Part shown: one piece after another, positions 19,301-30,181 of the stretch
Numbering within the stretch: position 1 is the first letter of the stretch
Layout: every line of letters starts with the position of its first letter
Assembly: GCA_014607495.2 (NCBI GenBank)
Contig: CP053152.1
Location: forward strand, 6,758,001-6,822,000
Length of the DNA stretch: 64,000 nucleotides
Reading direction: 5' to 3'
From: Carposina sasakii
Taxonomy: Eukaryota > Arthropoda > Insecta > Lepidoptera > Carposinidae
Program-made: the position numbers and the translations under genes
The notes under the pieces: generated by a model
The model's input: the letters and a program-made list of their open reading frames with translations, nothing else
Database searches by the model: none
Told to the model about the DNA's origin: nothing

Positions 19301-21093
19301 TTAATATGTTGACAGCTGGACATATAAAGCGTTCTTTGCAGCTTTTAGTTCTTTGTTAGTACTTCCTCGTGCACTCCACATTTCAAAGTCCGAGTTGTAG
19401 GATATATGTAAAAAACGTTCCATGCAACGGATCCACATGTGAAGCGAAGAAATCCCATATTTATAAACATCTTCACGAACTGGTCTTGATAATACTTCTG
19501 GTAGCTTATTCATCTCAGTTGGTTTCGCAAGGCAAATATTGCAGGTTGATGCAGAGGATGTATCCGTTATAATAGTGGCCACTTTTCCGTAAATCATTGT
19601 CATATGAAGATCATGATTTATCTTCAGTCCAGCCCATTTCGTTGAAGTGATGTTATCTATCTCTTCTTTTAATGCAGCTTCTTCTTGCTTGATATATTCC
19701 GCAGTCTCCTTGCAAAACTCAAACTTGATAGGCCTACAGAAAATTGTAGAAGAAGGCTTCGGGTTTTCCCATATGATACAATGATTGGCAGACGTACAAA
19801 GATCACCGACATAGCTCAACGGTCCAGCAAGATAAAGTGGCAATGGGCAGGGCACATAGCTCGAAGAACTGATGGCCGATGGAGTCGGAAAGTGGATACC
19901 ACGTATCGGCAAGCGCAGCGTGGGAAGGCCACCCGCGAGGTGGACGGGCGACCTGGCCAAGGTCGTGGGCGTCGGTTGGATGCAGGCTGCTTCCGACCGG
20001 TCGGAGTGGAGGTTGTTGGGGGAGGCCTATGTCCAACAGTGGACTTCTCAGGGCTGTAAATGATGATGACAATGATTGGAAACTAGTTTGAGGCTTGACT
20101 TGACAAGGCTTGACATAAAAACTGATGAGTCATCGAAACTTAAATCTTCGCTTCTTTGCTTGTAGGTGCTTTGAAGAAGCTCCGTCAAAACCCCATTTGC
20201 TTATCAACTTTAATCCCTCGGCTGATGAATCAACTTGAGAGCCAACAACTTGAAGAATCTTCTGAACTGTCAAATCCAATAATGCTTGAAGCTTCACTTT
20301 GGCACCTCTTTCAGATGTTTCTATGTCCTCTGGATAGCATCTCTTCTTAGCTTCAAGGAGTTTGTGATAAGATGGCAAAACAGGAACACCATAATCAGCT
20401 AGTACATTTCTTAAACATGAGTACTTCCGACATATTCAGTGATGTATATAGGGCTAAAGCATGATCTTGATCAAGGGATTTTTCCTTCTTCTTGAATAAT
20501 GCGCTTTGAACAACTGGGATACTGTCAGGATTCTTCATTATATGATCAACAACACAAGCTAAATCATTCTTTTCGTCGATTTTTAACCTTGTCACTAATG
20601 CAAAAGTAAGTTCATCTGTAGTGTTCTCTAAAAGTGACGCTGAACGTCTTTTTTTCTGTCTGTTGCCGAAGTCGGTAAAAGGTTTCCTTATCTGGATCTC
20701 AGTAGATGTGCCTACAGATATAGTACTCGGTGATCCAGGTAATTCAATTGCTGCGGGAGAAATTTCTTCTAACATTCTCTCACAAATTAAACCAGAAGCT
20801 CGAAAAACCTCTGATAAGTTTATATTCGTGCAATATGGCCATTTAATATTTGACTCTAACCACTCAGCATGTCGGTTGATGAAAGTCTTCTGACTTCTGG
20901 CAGCACTGGTCCATCTACGATGTAGATTTGTGACGGTATTCTTCGAAAAGGTCTTGACTGCTTCTAAATCTTCGGAACACATTTCCAGTGGCACGTGATG
21001 TATTATAGCTTCATAAAGTCGGGACCAATTTTTCAAATCTCCTTCACTACGAAGAAACATGAAAATATCCAAGTTCGTTACTAATGCAGCCAT
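19301..21093 (-). pseudogene. RAG1-like Transib transposase, frameshifted and interrupted
   Basis: Three pieces in order on the minus strand. 21093-20395 (232 codons, MAALVTNLDIFMFL...). 20378-20130, with LPSYHKLLEAKKRCYPED and KWGFDGASS; the Asp there fits the first catalytic acid. 19777-19301, with FCRPIKFEFCKETAEYI, STCNICLAKPTEMN (compare the CxxC zinc ligands of RAG1) and GISSLHMWIRCMERFLHISY. Breaks are a frameshift near 20425, one near 20165 and the RTE insertion. In MIYGKV a Tyr occupies a position where I expected Asp; that expectation is from memory. Not functional as read. Confidence 0.75.
19789..20068 (+). mobile_element. RTE LINE 3' fragment inserted in the Transib element, 11-bp TSD
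   Basis: ACAATGATTGG occurs at 19778-19788 and 20069-20079. The insert encodes, with one frame change, KIKWQWAGHIARR, GKRSVGRPPARWTGDLAKV and EAYVQQWTSQGCK-stop, the C-terminus of RTE-type reverse transcriptases, and ends in a TGATGATG tail. It is severely 5'-truncated. Taking it out with one TSD rejoins the Transib frame (LVSNH|CIIWENP). Confidence 0.85.
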
Positions 21094-21701
21094 TACGTAC
21101 TTCAGGTAACTTCAAAATTGTTCAGATGTTGCTTCTTCAAGGGTTAAGAAACGAATGCCCGCAACTTTACCCACATAGGTATTTTGAATAATCTGTCGCA
21201 ACTAGTAACTCGCAGTGAGTACACATCCGAGTCGACATGTGGCGGGGTGGGGGTAAATTCATTTAATACTGCTGCAAGGCTCCGCGCGCTTTTTGTTTGC
21301 TGGAGCGCTGGGTACGTGAGGTCGTGCGTGCCCATTTGTATGAACAATTGTAAAAATGTGGGTAAAAACAAGTATTAAAATAAATAAAAATCGCAGGCCC
21401 CAAAGCTGCAGGTATACGCACAAAAATGTTATGTTGTTGTGTCAAGGACAATAGTCCCTTACCATGTTATGAGGTTTGCTAATTTTTGGTAATCAACGAA
21501 GAAGAAGAAAATAGATTTTCTTCCATACATTTTTATCTTGAATATATTTTTTTATTATGAAGGAGTCATTTTTATGAAAAAAAAGTTAGAGTAAATGTTA
21601 ATCAGCATTCAATTTACTATCAATAGAAATTTTTTATTCTCTGAAATTTGCAACTTTGATCCTATGTCCACTATATTAAAAATCGGGACTACTGTGCGTC
21701 C

Positions 21702-22127
21702 TGTAGATATAACTATATACAACGCAATCAATCTTTGTACAAATATTTTTAAAATATACCTAATATGTACATATATAGTAATATAACCCACTATTCGAAA
21801 TAAAAAATCAAATGTAGCCTAAATATTGCCGACTCCAACAGGTCTGTTCACCTGCACGCAGCGCCACTGGCTGTTAACATTCGAGGAGCCATAAAGTTTG
21901 AATCATACTATACCAAAGTAAATGGGGATCTGGGTAATGTGGTGACTTATGACAGTGTGTAAGTATGCACACCTCATCTATTTCAGAGTTGGCTAAAGCC
22001 CATAATACCAACATTACATGCATATTAAATTATACAAAAATTATCAAAAATGGGTCAATTAAAATACTTCATGTATATACATCAATCATCAAATTTGTAA
22101 ATATAATTAATTTAAATTTAGTTTAAT
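21702..22127. other. No gene seen; NCBP3 3' flank
   Basis: Includes a GC-richer patch at 21830-21900 (CACGCAGCGCCACTGGCTGT), probably a repeat fragment. TTTATT at 22128-22133 is a polyadenylation signal (AATAAA) for the minus-strand gene, 22 bp past its stop. Confidence 0.4.
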
Positions 22128-22155
22128 TTTATTACCTTAACAATATAGTACATTT

Positions 22156-24889
22156 TCAATATTTATTGTCTATTTCAATGCGTAGATTACATTGTTTTGA
22201 TTTTTTAATTCTCTGTCTTAAGTCATCTGATTTAGAGTGTTTTTTTGATTTTAATATTTGCCTTAAATCATGATCATGTACTGTATTATTAACAGATTTA
22301 GTTTGTAATCTTGACCAAACACTTGATGTACTCTTTGGTATGCTGCTTACAGCTTGTGGCCTTTTAACTTTATGTACCTTGCTCATAGTGATTCTGGCAG
22401 AAGCAGAATCATCAGAAAATTCATCACCAGACCAGGCTTCTTCAATTACTGATGCTTGTACTTTTGATCCCAAACGTGACTGGACACTCTCTTTTGCTAC
22501 TTTAGTATTACTTTTAGTGTGTGATTTAAATTTTTGAGATAAAATTGTAGTTCCCTTAGGCACATAAACATTCTGACTGTTAACTACCTCTATACACAGT
22601 GGAGCATAAACCTCTTTTTCAACTTTAGGCACAATGTCTGCAAATTGGGTTCTCTTCTGTTTTGATTCTTCATCATCTGCATGCATTCTCATTCTTGGTT
22701 GTTTAGACTTTTTATTCCATTCAGAATCGGAATCACTATCTGAATTTTCCTCAGGTTTTCTCTTGCCAAGACGCATAGCCAGCTTTTTATTCCTGATAGG
22801 TCTGACTGATTCACCATATTCAATTTCATCTTCATAGACTGTTTTTGGCAATTGACGTTGAAATACCTCTTGATGATCATATACTCCCCATGATTTACAT
22901 AAATCACCCCAAGGATTCTTACTTTCTGAATCAAATGCTTCATCATAGTAGTCACTCGGTTTAGCCTCACTCTTCTTTTTGGGGAGCTTTTTATCTCCAT
23001 TTGTGGCAAATCTCATAAGAATTAAATCTTTTTTAGGATGGGGCAAGCCTTCTCGCCAGTGATGACATGATTTATTTGCCAACATATTCCTTAAGTTTTC
23101 ATCTTTTATTTCTCGAGAATGGACCAATAAAGCCAAAGCAACAGATATATGGTCCTGACATACAATATTGCCTGCAATAAAAAAAAATTAATTAAAGTTA
23201 ATTATTCTTATGGCTTATTGCTAATGGATGTGCATAAAATACTGCCTAACGAAAGTTCAGTAATGATGACTGAGTGGGCAGGGTGCAAATTGACACAAGG
23301 CTGCCAGGCAAGGTAAATTGCAATAAATATACAGAACATTGTAACCCAACCTAGGCTGCTTAGTGAATGAAAAGGCATACTAACTCAACAATCAACAGCT
23401 TTACAATTATAAATGAAATTGTATTAGGCATTACAATTCGGAAGTTCAAACATGCACTATGGGTGCGCCCACCACCCTCCACTGACCCTCGGATCTGATA
23501 ACTCATAACTGCGATAACAGGGACTTGCACTAACTACAATTACTAATTTCTATAATCCTGAGGATGCCACAGTTGTTGGCGAAACATATGTAGATTATTA
23601 ATCTAGCTTTTTACTTGGGAATAGTGCAATGTATTGTCTTGCATGCTAGGTGCTCGGGTCCGGTTTCTCGTGGCAATTGTAGTTAGTGCAAGTGCCTGTT
23701 TTCGCAGTTATGAGTTATCAGATCCTAAGGTCAGTGGAGGGTGTAGGGCCCGGTGGTGGGCGCACCCATAGTGAAAGCTTTACAATTAATTACTACTTTG
23801 ATTAGTATAAACTGAACTGTTAAAATAGCCAGTGAGCAATGGTTTTGGTGTAATGGGTAAAACTGTTGTCAGTAGATATAGCTATCAATGATGCTGCCTG
23901 CCACCAAAGTGAAGTGACATATACAAACAAAGATAATTAAAATCAAAGTTATTTTATACATACATGAGGTTTCATCTATTTGTTCTAATGAAATGGGTTT
24001 AAAATCTTCCAAATACTCAAATATTTCTCTTGTAGTAAGTCCATCAATTCCATGTAAATGTAAGGTGTCAAATCGAAAATGTCTTTCATTGCCAGTTATT
24101 TCAAAATGTGAATACAATTCATTAATTTGTGTTTGTGTTACAGCTCTGCTGCCTTCTAAATTGATTCCAAATCTGTTTGCACGTTCTTCCAACTTTGCAG
24201 CATCAATTTTTTCTAATTGTGATACCATAATTCCATCTTTTTCTACTTTGAAAACCTGTAACAATGTTTCAATTGAATCTCATTGCATCTCTAGGTACCT
24301 ATGAGCAGTTGCACTAGTAACAAATCCTCAGCATAGTGTGCAATGTTGACTATACTTATCTGTTTGTTATGATTATGTGAGCAACGAAAAATAAACACAT
24401 TTTCTACCCAAAGTAGCTTGGGATAACCAGAACTGAAGAATCCTAAAGCCCACAGGCACATTAAGCATAGCGAAAAAAAATGTAAATTGGCAGTTACAAG
24501 TTGCTAGCTTATTGCCAGAGAGAATGCCTGAGTAACTTAGTCGACTCATTCGACAAACAGGGAAGGAGATGCAGCTGACGTAAACTAGTGAAGCCCCGCA
24601 TAAACACCTAGCATGACCTACAAAACACGATATGAGAAACCGATTTATCGACATTTAGCCTGTCAAAATACGATAAATATAGCCATGTTGAATTTTGTAT
24701 AGAGACGATACGATATGCACAATGCGTGGTCATGCTAGGGGGCCAGGACAGCATATTATAACCTCGATAAACAACAACGTAATAACTTACCACAGCAGAA
24801 TTCGTATCATTAGATTTTTCAACATCTTTGTAGTCATCAATTTGCATCGCATCATCGCTCATTTCACCTTCTTCTTTATCCATTTCCAT
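22156..24889 (-). CDS. NCBP3: Nuclear cap-binding protein subunit 3 homologue, 468 aa
   Basis: Exons 24889-24791, 24255-23964 and 23171-22156 join in phase. The N-terminus is acidic (MEMDKEEGEMSDDAMQIDD). Residues about 80-150 form the RNA-binding fold: FRFDTLHLHGIDGLTTREIF, LEQIDETSCNIVCQDH and ALALLVHSREI, aligning with the vertebrate pattern LHGVD...DDTSCNVVW...ATRAL. The C-terminal half is charged, with NPWGDLCKSWG, a basic/acidic SDSDSDSE tract and DDLRQRIKKSK near the end. NCBP3 partners the cap-binding and TREX machinery in nuclear mRNA export. It is shorter than the roughly 620-aa human protein, mainly in the low-complexity tail. I chose the Met at 24889 (aacaaaATGG); an upstream in-frame ATG at 24964 would add 25 residues that do not look conserved. 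Confidence 0.88.
23410..23775 (-). mobile_element. Inverted-repeat element with 13-bp TSD, in NCBP3 intron 2
   Basis: AGCTTTACAATTA occurs at 23397-23409 and 23776-23788. The ends fold: ACTATGGGTGCGCCCACCAC near 23457 and GTGGTGGGCGCACCCATAGT ending at 23772, with matching inner arms down to GCACTAACTACAATT and its complement. The loop has ATCCTGAGGATGCCACAGTT. A second copy (33494-33778) keeps the loop and right arm only. A 13-bp duplication points to LINE-style integration. Confidence 0.7.
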
Positions 24890-25046
24890 TTTGTTGACAC
24901 ACACTGATTTGTACTGTACTTTTAGAACGAATTGATTAAAGTTTGTCACAAGCGTAGAAGGCAAAGATCACGAGCTACACTTTTTAACGTTACAATCACT
25001 CGCCACCAATCTATAATAAATAATATAACTCTGCCACCAATCCAAG

Positions 25047-25245
25047 TTTTTTTTTTTGTTTGTTTAGTTTATCCCGAAGGAAAGGCAAGGGGAACTAAGC
25101 CCATACAGCCATTGTCTTTAGTAAATGATTTCTGAATTTATGGGATGATAATGATGATGGTGATGAATGGAAACGTCGGGAAAATCCTCAAGAACAAGTG
25201 TAAAGTTAGTCAAAATAAAAAATAATTGCAGAAACAACTTACATG
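25047..25245 (-). mobile_element. Family-R retroposon, short form, 12-bp TSD, upstream of NCBP3
   Basis: CACCAATCCAAG flanks it at 25035-25046 and 25246-25257. On the minus strand it starts CATGTAAGTTGTTTCTGC and ends in the A-rich tail. Its tail end lies 157 bp from the NCBP3 ATG, in sense orientation. Confidence 0.85.
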
Positions 25246-25586
25246 CACCAATCCAAGAACACAACTTTTTTTTTTTTAGTTTATCCCGAAAAAAAGGCAA
25301 GGGGAACTAAGCCCATACAGCCATTGTCTTTAGTAAATGATAGATGAATGGAAACGTCGGGAAAATCCTCAAGAACAAGTGTAAAGTTAGTCAAAATGAA
25401 AAATAATTGCAAAATCAACTTACATGGGCCCATGAAGAGATCGTATTCCGGCTAAAGTTTTACTCAGCTTACCTGCGTATAAAACCATGCACACGCACTA
25501 GATTCACATAACAAGTAATCAAAATATAACTCATCTACCAGAAAACATCACTTTACGGACACATACAAGCCATTTACAAATAATTT

Positions 25587-27814
25587 GGTTTGTACCTTCA
25601 AAATTAATAACAACTTCAAATAAGTACCCACCATGGTACACAAAACCTCTTATAAAAATGTCTGCTGAAAAACGCAAATATCATAAAAAATTTAAAGTTT
25701 ATGGAAACATGAGCGACTACCTTTATTTTTCCCACTTAAGGACTAAATTGCGACAGTTGGAACAAGTATGCCATAGGGAATACATTGATGTTTGTGAGGA
25801 GAGAATTAAATTCAACCCAAAGTATTTTTGGTCATATGTCAAATCAAAAAAATCTCCGGGTGATATTCCCAACTATATGTTATACGAGGGTGAAACAATT
25901 TCAGATGGTAATGACATTTGCCATTGTTTTAATAAGTATTTTCAGTCGGTTTTCATCTCCCCTCAAGCGGATGCCACACAGCCTTGTCAATCTTATGATA
26001 ACATACCTAATTGTGCCACTGTCGATATTAACTCTGTCAATCTGGACGATAAGGCTATTTTATGTGAACTGAAACATGTGAATATCCATAAAGGTGCTGG
26101 ATCTGATGGAATACACCCCGTTTTAATATCTAAATGTGCTGTTGAATTATTAAAGCCAATATCATCAATCTTTCGAATGTCTATTGCAACGGGCACCTTT
26201 CCTAATTCTTGGAAAAAGGCTCTTATCACTCCAATACCAAAAAATGACAAGAGAGATATAATCACACAATATAGACCGATATCTAAATTGTGTATATTTG
26301 GAAAAATTCTTGAAAAGATAGTAACATGTCAGTTATCACATGCAATATGCCATGCTATATCATCAGACCAACATGGATTTGTAAAATCACGTAGTGTAGA
26401 TAGTAACATGGTGACTTTTACTGAGTTTTTGCTGTCAGCAATGGACAGGAATTTGCAGGTGGATGTCATCTACACCGACTTCTCCAAAGCTTTTGATAAA
26501 ATTAATCACGATTTACTTATTGATAAACTATTTGAAGCCGGTGTACATGGCAACCTCTTGCGATGGATTGATTCTTATATCAGGAATCGTAGTCAAGCAG
26601 TTTGCCTTAAGGGATATTGTTCAAGCTTCTTGAAGATACCCTCGGGAATACCACAAGGATCCCACTTAGGTCCTGTATTATTCACAATCTATATAAATGA
26701 TATAGGGAAAAATCTTAAGTTCTCAAATCAATTATTATATGTAGACTATAATGATTGTATTGATCTACAATCGGATCTTGATATCCTCACACACTTTTGC
26801 TCTCTCAATCAGCTATTTCTTAACACTGAAAAATGTCATATTATCACATATACTCGTAAAACTAAAAATGTTGTTAACTACAACTACACACTCTATAATA
26901 GCAATCTTAAACGCGTTTATAATATAAGAGACCTTGGAATTGTTATGGATAGTAAAGTTTCTTTTAACACTCACATAGATTTTATTGTCAAAAAAGCTTT
27001 TAAAAGTCTGGGCTTCATAACAAGAGTAACTCAAACATTTAGTAAAACAACTACCATAAAAATTCTTTACTTCTCATTTGTCAGATCAGTGTTAGAGTTT
27101 GCTAGTGTTGTTTGGAGCCCGAATTATCAATGCCATATAGATCGAATAGAAAAAGTACAAAAGAAATTTATAAAGACTTTAAACTATAAAAATCACTGCT
27201 GGAATAATACTTATGAAGAATCCATCAATCTTTACAAACTTTCTAGTCTGCTCAATCGTCGTAAACTCCTAGATATGTGTTTCCTATATAAAATTCTGAA
27301 TTCACTTATAGATTCGCCAAGTCTCCTGTCACAAGTATCGTTTGTTGCTCGCATGCGCCTTCCTGTACGTTCCTCACGTTCCACACCTAATAATATATTT
27401 GTTCCACCTCGCCGCAACAAAAAATACACCCAGAACTGTTTCATTTGTCGGGCACTTGTCATGTGCAATAATGAATTCGCACACATAGATATGTTCCACA
27501 ATAGTTATAATGCTTACAAAAAGTCTATAACTAACGCTTTGTAATTAATATCTATACTATGTATATACTCTATGCTTCTACTAAATTCAGCTTAACTATA
27601 TTCTATACTATATTTTATAAATTATGTTTGAATCATTCCTACCAAATTATTTGGTTTTGAGCTTGTTTGTTCTTACTAGGATACACTTTTTTCTTTTCTT
27701 TTACTAATACTTGGCACTGTAAGGTCTTTTGTAAGGAAATGTTTTAATTTATGTGATTATAGTACTTAATGACTGTTTGTTGCCAAAATAAAATAAAATA
27801 AAAAAATAAATAAA
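25587..27814 (+). mobile_element. 5'-truncated CR1/Jockey-type LINE, 9-bp TSD
   Basis: AAATAATTT at 25578-25586 and 27815-27823 flanks it, and a TAAA-rich 3' tail precedes the second copy. Only the reverse transcriptase part of ORF2 is present; ORF1 and endonuclease are missing. Confidence 0.85.
25658..27544 (+). pseudogene. Non-LTR reverse transcriptase, 628 codons, active-site mutant
   Basis: The frame is open over 1.9 kb. RT blocks in order: KSPGDIPNYM, GAGSDGIHPVLISK, WKKALITPIPK...YRPIS, LEKIV, SDQHGFVKSRS, DVIYTDFSKAFDKINHDLL, IPSGIPQGSHLGPVLFTIYI and LLYVDYNDCI. The last block should be F/YADD; here it is YVDY, which loses the second catalytic Asp. After RT comes the usual thumb and C-terminal region (IEKVQKKFIKTLNYKN). 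Belongs to the Jockey/CR1 group of LINEs; the exact clade is not resolved. The annotated Met is only the first in the truncated frame. Confidence 0.85.
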
Positions 27815-27887
27815 AAATAATTTTTGATTTTCACAAGAAAATTACACCTGCTCCTTTCCAGCTTTTCCCGCCGAATCCCAAAAAAAC

Positions 27888-28289
27888 ACATTTTTTTTTT
27901 AGTTTATCCCGAAGGAAAGGCAAGGGGAACTAAGCCCATACAGCCATTTTCTTTAGTAAATGATTTCTGAATTTATGGAATGATATGGTGATGAATGGAA
28001 ACATCGGGAAAATCCTCAAGAACAAGTGTAAAGTTAGTCAAAATGAAAAATTATTGCAGAAACAACTTACATGCGCCCATGAAGAGATCGCAATCCGGCT
28101 AAAGTTTTATTCTGCTTACCTGCGTATAAAACCATGCACACGCACTAGATTCACATCACAAGTAATCAAAATATAACTTATCTACAAGAAAAATCACTTT
28201 ACGGACACATGCAAGCCATTTACAAATAATTTTTTATTTTCACAAGAAAATTATACCCGCTCCCTTCCAGCATTTCCCGCCGAATCTCA
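27888..28289 (-). mobile_element. Family-R retroposon, full-length copy
   Basis: Minus strand: GATTCGGCGGGAAATGCTGG to CCTTCGGGATAAACTAAAAA. The mini-ORF is broken by a stop (CTGCAATAA). Lies 10 bp beyond the previous copy in the same orientation. Confidence 0.75.
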
Positions 28290-28308
28290 GCAGACACAGA
28301 CTACTTAG

Positions 28309-28363
28309 TTTTTTTTTTTTTATCTTTCGTTCAACTTGTGATATGAGTTGAAACAGGCTAAAG
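28309..28363 (-). mobile_element. 55-bp A-tailed micro-insertion with 13-bp TSD
   Basis: ACAGACTACTTAG is duplicated at 28296-28308 and 28364-28376. Between them lie a run of T and 42 bp (minus strand CTTTAGCCTGTTTCAACTCA onward). This is the product of extreme 5' truncation of an unidentified retroposon. Confidence 0.75.
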
Positions 28364-28587
28364 ACAGACTACTTAGTGTACGTAAAAACATAGAAATGTA
28401 TACAAGCTGGAAACAGCGCTTCTTACTAAAAACTGCCTCCCGAAAATTTGACCAATTTGACCTTGAAAAACTAGACGGGGAAAAATTAGAGTGTAGTCAC
28501 AATTTAATTTTAATGGACATTTCATTCAATGACATTTCTACCACGAACAACCCAAGTAACACAGGAAGCATTTTAACAAACGGATAA
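28348..28587 (+). pseudogene. Candidate terminal exon copy 1 (unknown protein)
   Basis: From about 28390 the frame reads IEMYTSWKQRFLLKTASRKF, then LEKLDGEKLECSHNLILMD and ends NPSNTGSILTNG. The upstream residues come from unrelated sequence, including the micro-insertion, so the acceptor seen in unit 2 is absent here. Not recognised. A reverse, more decayed copy is at about 38508-38680. Confidence 0.35.
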
Positions 28588-28719
28588 TTAACTTATGTAG
28601 AACTTAAGGTTCGTAGAAACTCTTATATGAGTTACCGAGCATCTTGATGCTTTATATGAGCATTTTGAAACCATTATGATGCTTTACACTTTATAAGGGG
28701 TGGATAATGGCATATCAAA

Positions 28720-29135
28720 ATGATTTTGTAATGCCTGTAGTTTTAGTGCATCAATACACAAAGCAGCTTTGCAGCTTTCAGCTGTTTTTAGTACATTTGG
28801 CTCTACAATTGCATTTTTAAGTAGGATATAAATGCTCAATGCTGTTTAGTAACATAAACATAAACCATTGTCATGTAAATGCCATACAGCTTTTAGCTGT
28901 TTTTTATGTCTAAGGGTCTACAATAGCATTTTTAAATAGTAAGATAATGCCTAATGCTGCTTAATAGCATAAACTTGTGCTATTATAATGCAGCGTAATT
29001 CCATTCTACAGCTTTGGGCTGTTTTAGTGCCCTTCGTTATTTAATAGCACTTTTAACTAGTAAGGAAATGCCTAGTATTGCTAAGTAGCATAAACGTGAA
29101 TCAATGTAATGCTTGCATTTTTGAAGGTCAACTGA
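28720..29135 (+). repeat. Degenerate tandem repeat, about 118-bp period
   Basis: CAGCTTTNNGCTG hairpin motifs at 28772, 28888 and 29009 (spacing 116 and 121 bp), each followed by a T run, an ACAAT(T/A)GCATTTTTAA block and a TGC(T/C)NAATGCTG block. A fourth, weaker unit precedes. Also present in duplicate unit 2 (31078 onward). Confidence 0.6.
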
Positions 29136-29521
29136 GTTCTTTTAAACAGCTAATTTTATGGTGGATACATAATAATTAATAAGTAAAGATTAGATTATCC
29201 GTTTCTAAAGAAAAGTAGGAATAATTGCAGAGAACCCAATGGAATTTGTATTGGCCTAAAAATAGGTAACATAAAATTTGCATAATTTACATTACACATT
29301 TACAAAATAAAAAAGGATGGTCTTAGCCATTGTGATATTGTCCGTGATCCTAAAGACCTGGAATGTAAATTGGTATATTTACGAGTACATAATTATGAAT
29401 ACTTATATTTCGTACCACTATTGCATACGTACAAATAAGAAACGTTGTTTTAAGTGCTTTAGTGTCTTATTTAGATTAAAGGGATTTAACAACTATTAAA
29501 TAAATAACCAATAAATATCTT

Positions 29522-29697
29522 TTATTTTATTTGCACAAGTTTTTCCATCGTTCTTTGAAGCTGAGCATAAGAACGATAAATGTTTTTGTAATGAACGACA
29601 AATGTTTTGTGCTCTATCTGCCAGTAATTGATCCAGTGATATAATATTTCGGTAGCTGTAACGTTACTATAATCCATACGTGGGTTTCCTTGATTAT
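29522..29697 (-). CDS. Candidate terminal exon, unknown protein (unit 1)
   Basis: Preceded by acceptor AATTTAAATTTTCAG and followed by stop and AATAAAAGATATTT. Frame: NQGNPRMDYSNVTATEILYH, then WQIEHKTFVVHYKN and LQRTMEKLVQIK-stop. Needs a phase-1 upstream exon. The identical exon in unit 2 is 31787-31962. Upstream on the same strand, 30245-30182 encodes CIVRGCRSEWHPGSNLLYHS ending at a GTAAGT donor, which resembles the start of a THAP zinc finger (C-x4-C). The phases do not join directly, so a middle exon is missing or these are unrelated. Function unknown. Confidence 0.35.
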
Positions 29698-30181
29698 CTG
29701 AAAATTTAAATTTTAGCACCTATACTAACTAGTGATTACAAAATGTTACAGTGACAGGCGCCACCAAGCTAGGCGTTTAAACCTTTTCTGGGTCCACCTA
29801 AAGCTACGCAGAGAAAATTATCACTAAAATTAATCCGCTCAGTAAATGGCGGCAGTAGGCGTAAAAGCGAGACAGACAGAGTTACTTTCACATTTATAAT
29901 GTTATATATGATAATAAAAAGTATAACATTTAAAAATAAATTCATTGTAGGGTCGGTCTCTTGTTATGGAAAAGTATGTGCACCCTACTCAAAAATATAC
30001 AATACACAGAAAATGTTTAAAAAGTAGCTTCAGAAGCAAATATTGGGATTATGAGGATAAGCAACTAACTAAATAAAGTTTTGTGACAAATATTTAAAAA
30101 AGCAAGAGTGAATATTGCCTAAAATTTGCCGTTTAAGTTTTTGCCTAGGGCCATAGTTTGGAAATTCAATTTTGTACTTAC

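Larger units (their letters stand above)
18893..21696 (-). mobile_element. Transib (RAG1-like) DNA transposon, degenerate, about 350-bp TIRs
   Basis: The left end is CACAGTGCTCCCGATTTTTA and the right end, read inward, is CACAGTAGTCCCGATTTTTA. Both open with the heptamer CACAGTR that Transib shares with V(D)J recombination signals. Inverted repeats run about 18893-19252 and 21347-21696. Flanks CGCCC (18888-18892) and CGTCC (21697-21701) are a 5-bp GC-rich target duplication with one transition. Inside, the minus strand encodes a broken RAG1-like transposase. An RTE fragment is nested at 19789-20068. Confidence 0.82.
25264..27878 (-). mobile_element. Family-R retroposon, full-length copy split by a LINE
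   Basis: Pieces 25264-25586 and 27815-27878 join across the LINE at 25587-27814 at GCCATTTACAAATAATTT. On the minus strand its mini-ORF reads MGPCKLILQLFFILTNFT. A possible short duplication AACACA flanks the whole. Confidence 0.75.

Noticed and set aside
27985..28176. Antisense ORF in the retroposon (KILKNKCKVSQNEKLLQK)
   Set aside because: Reads against the A-tailed strand; kept only as a caution in the mini-ORF finding.
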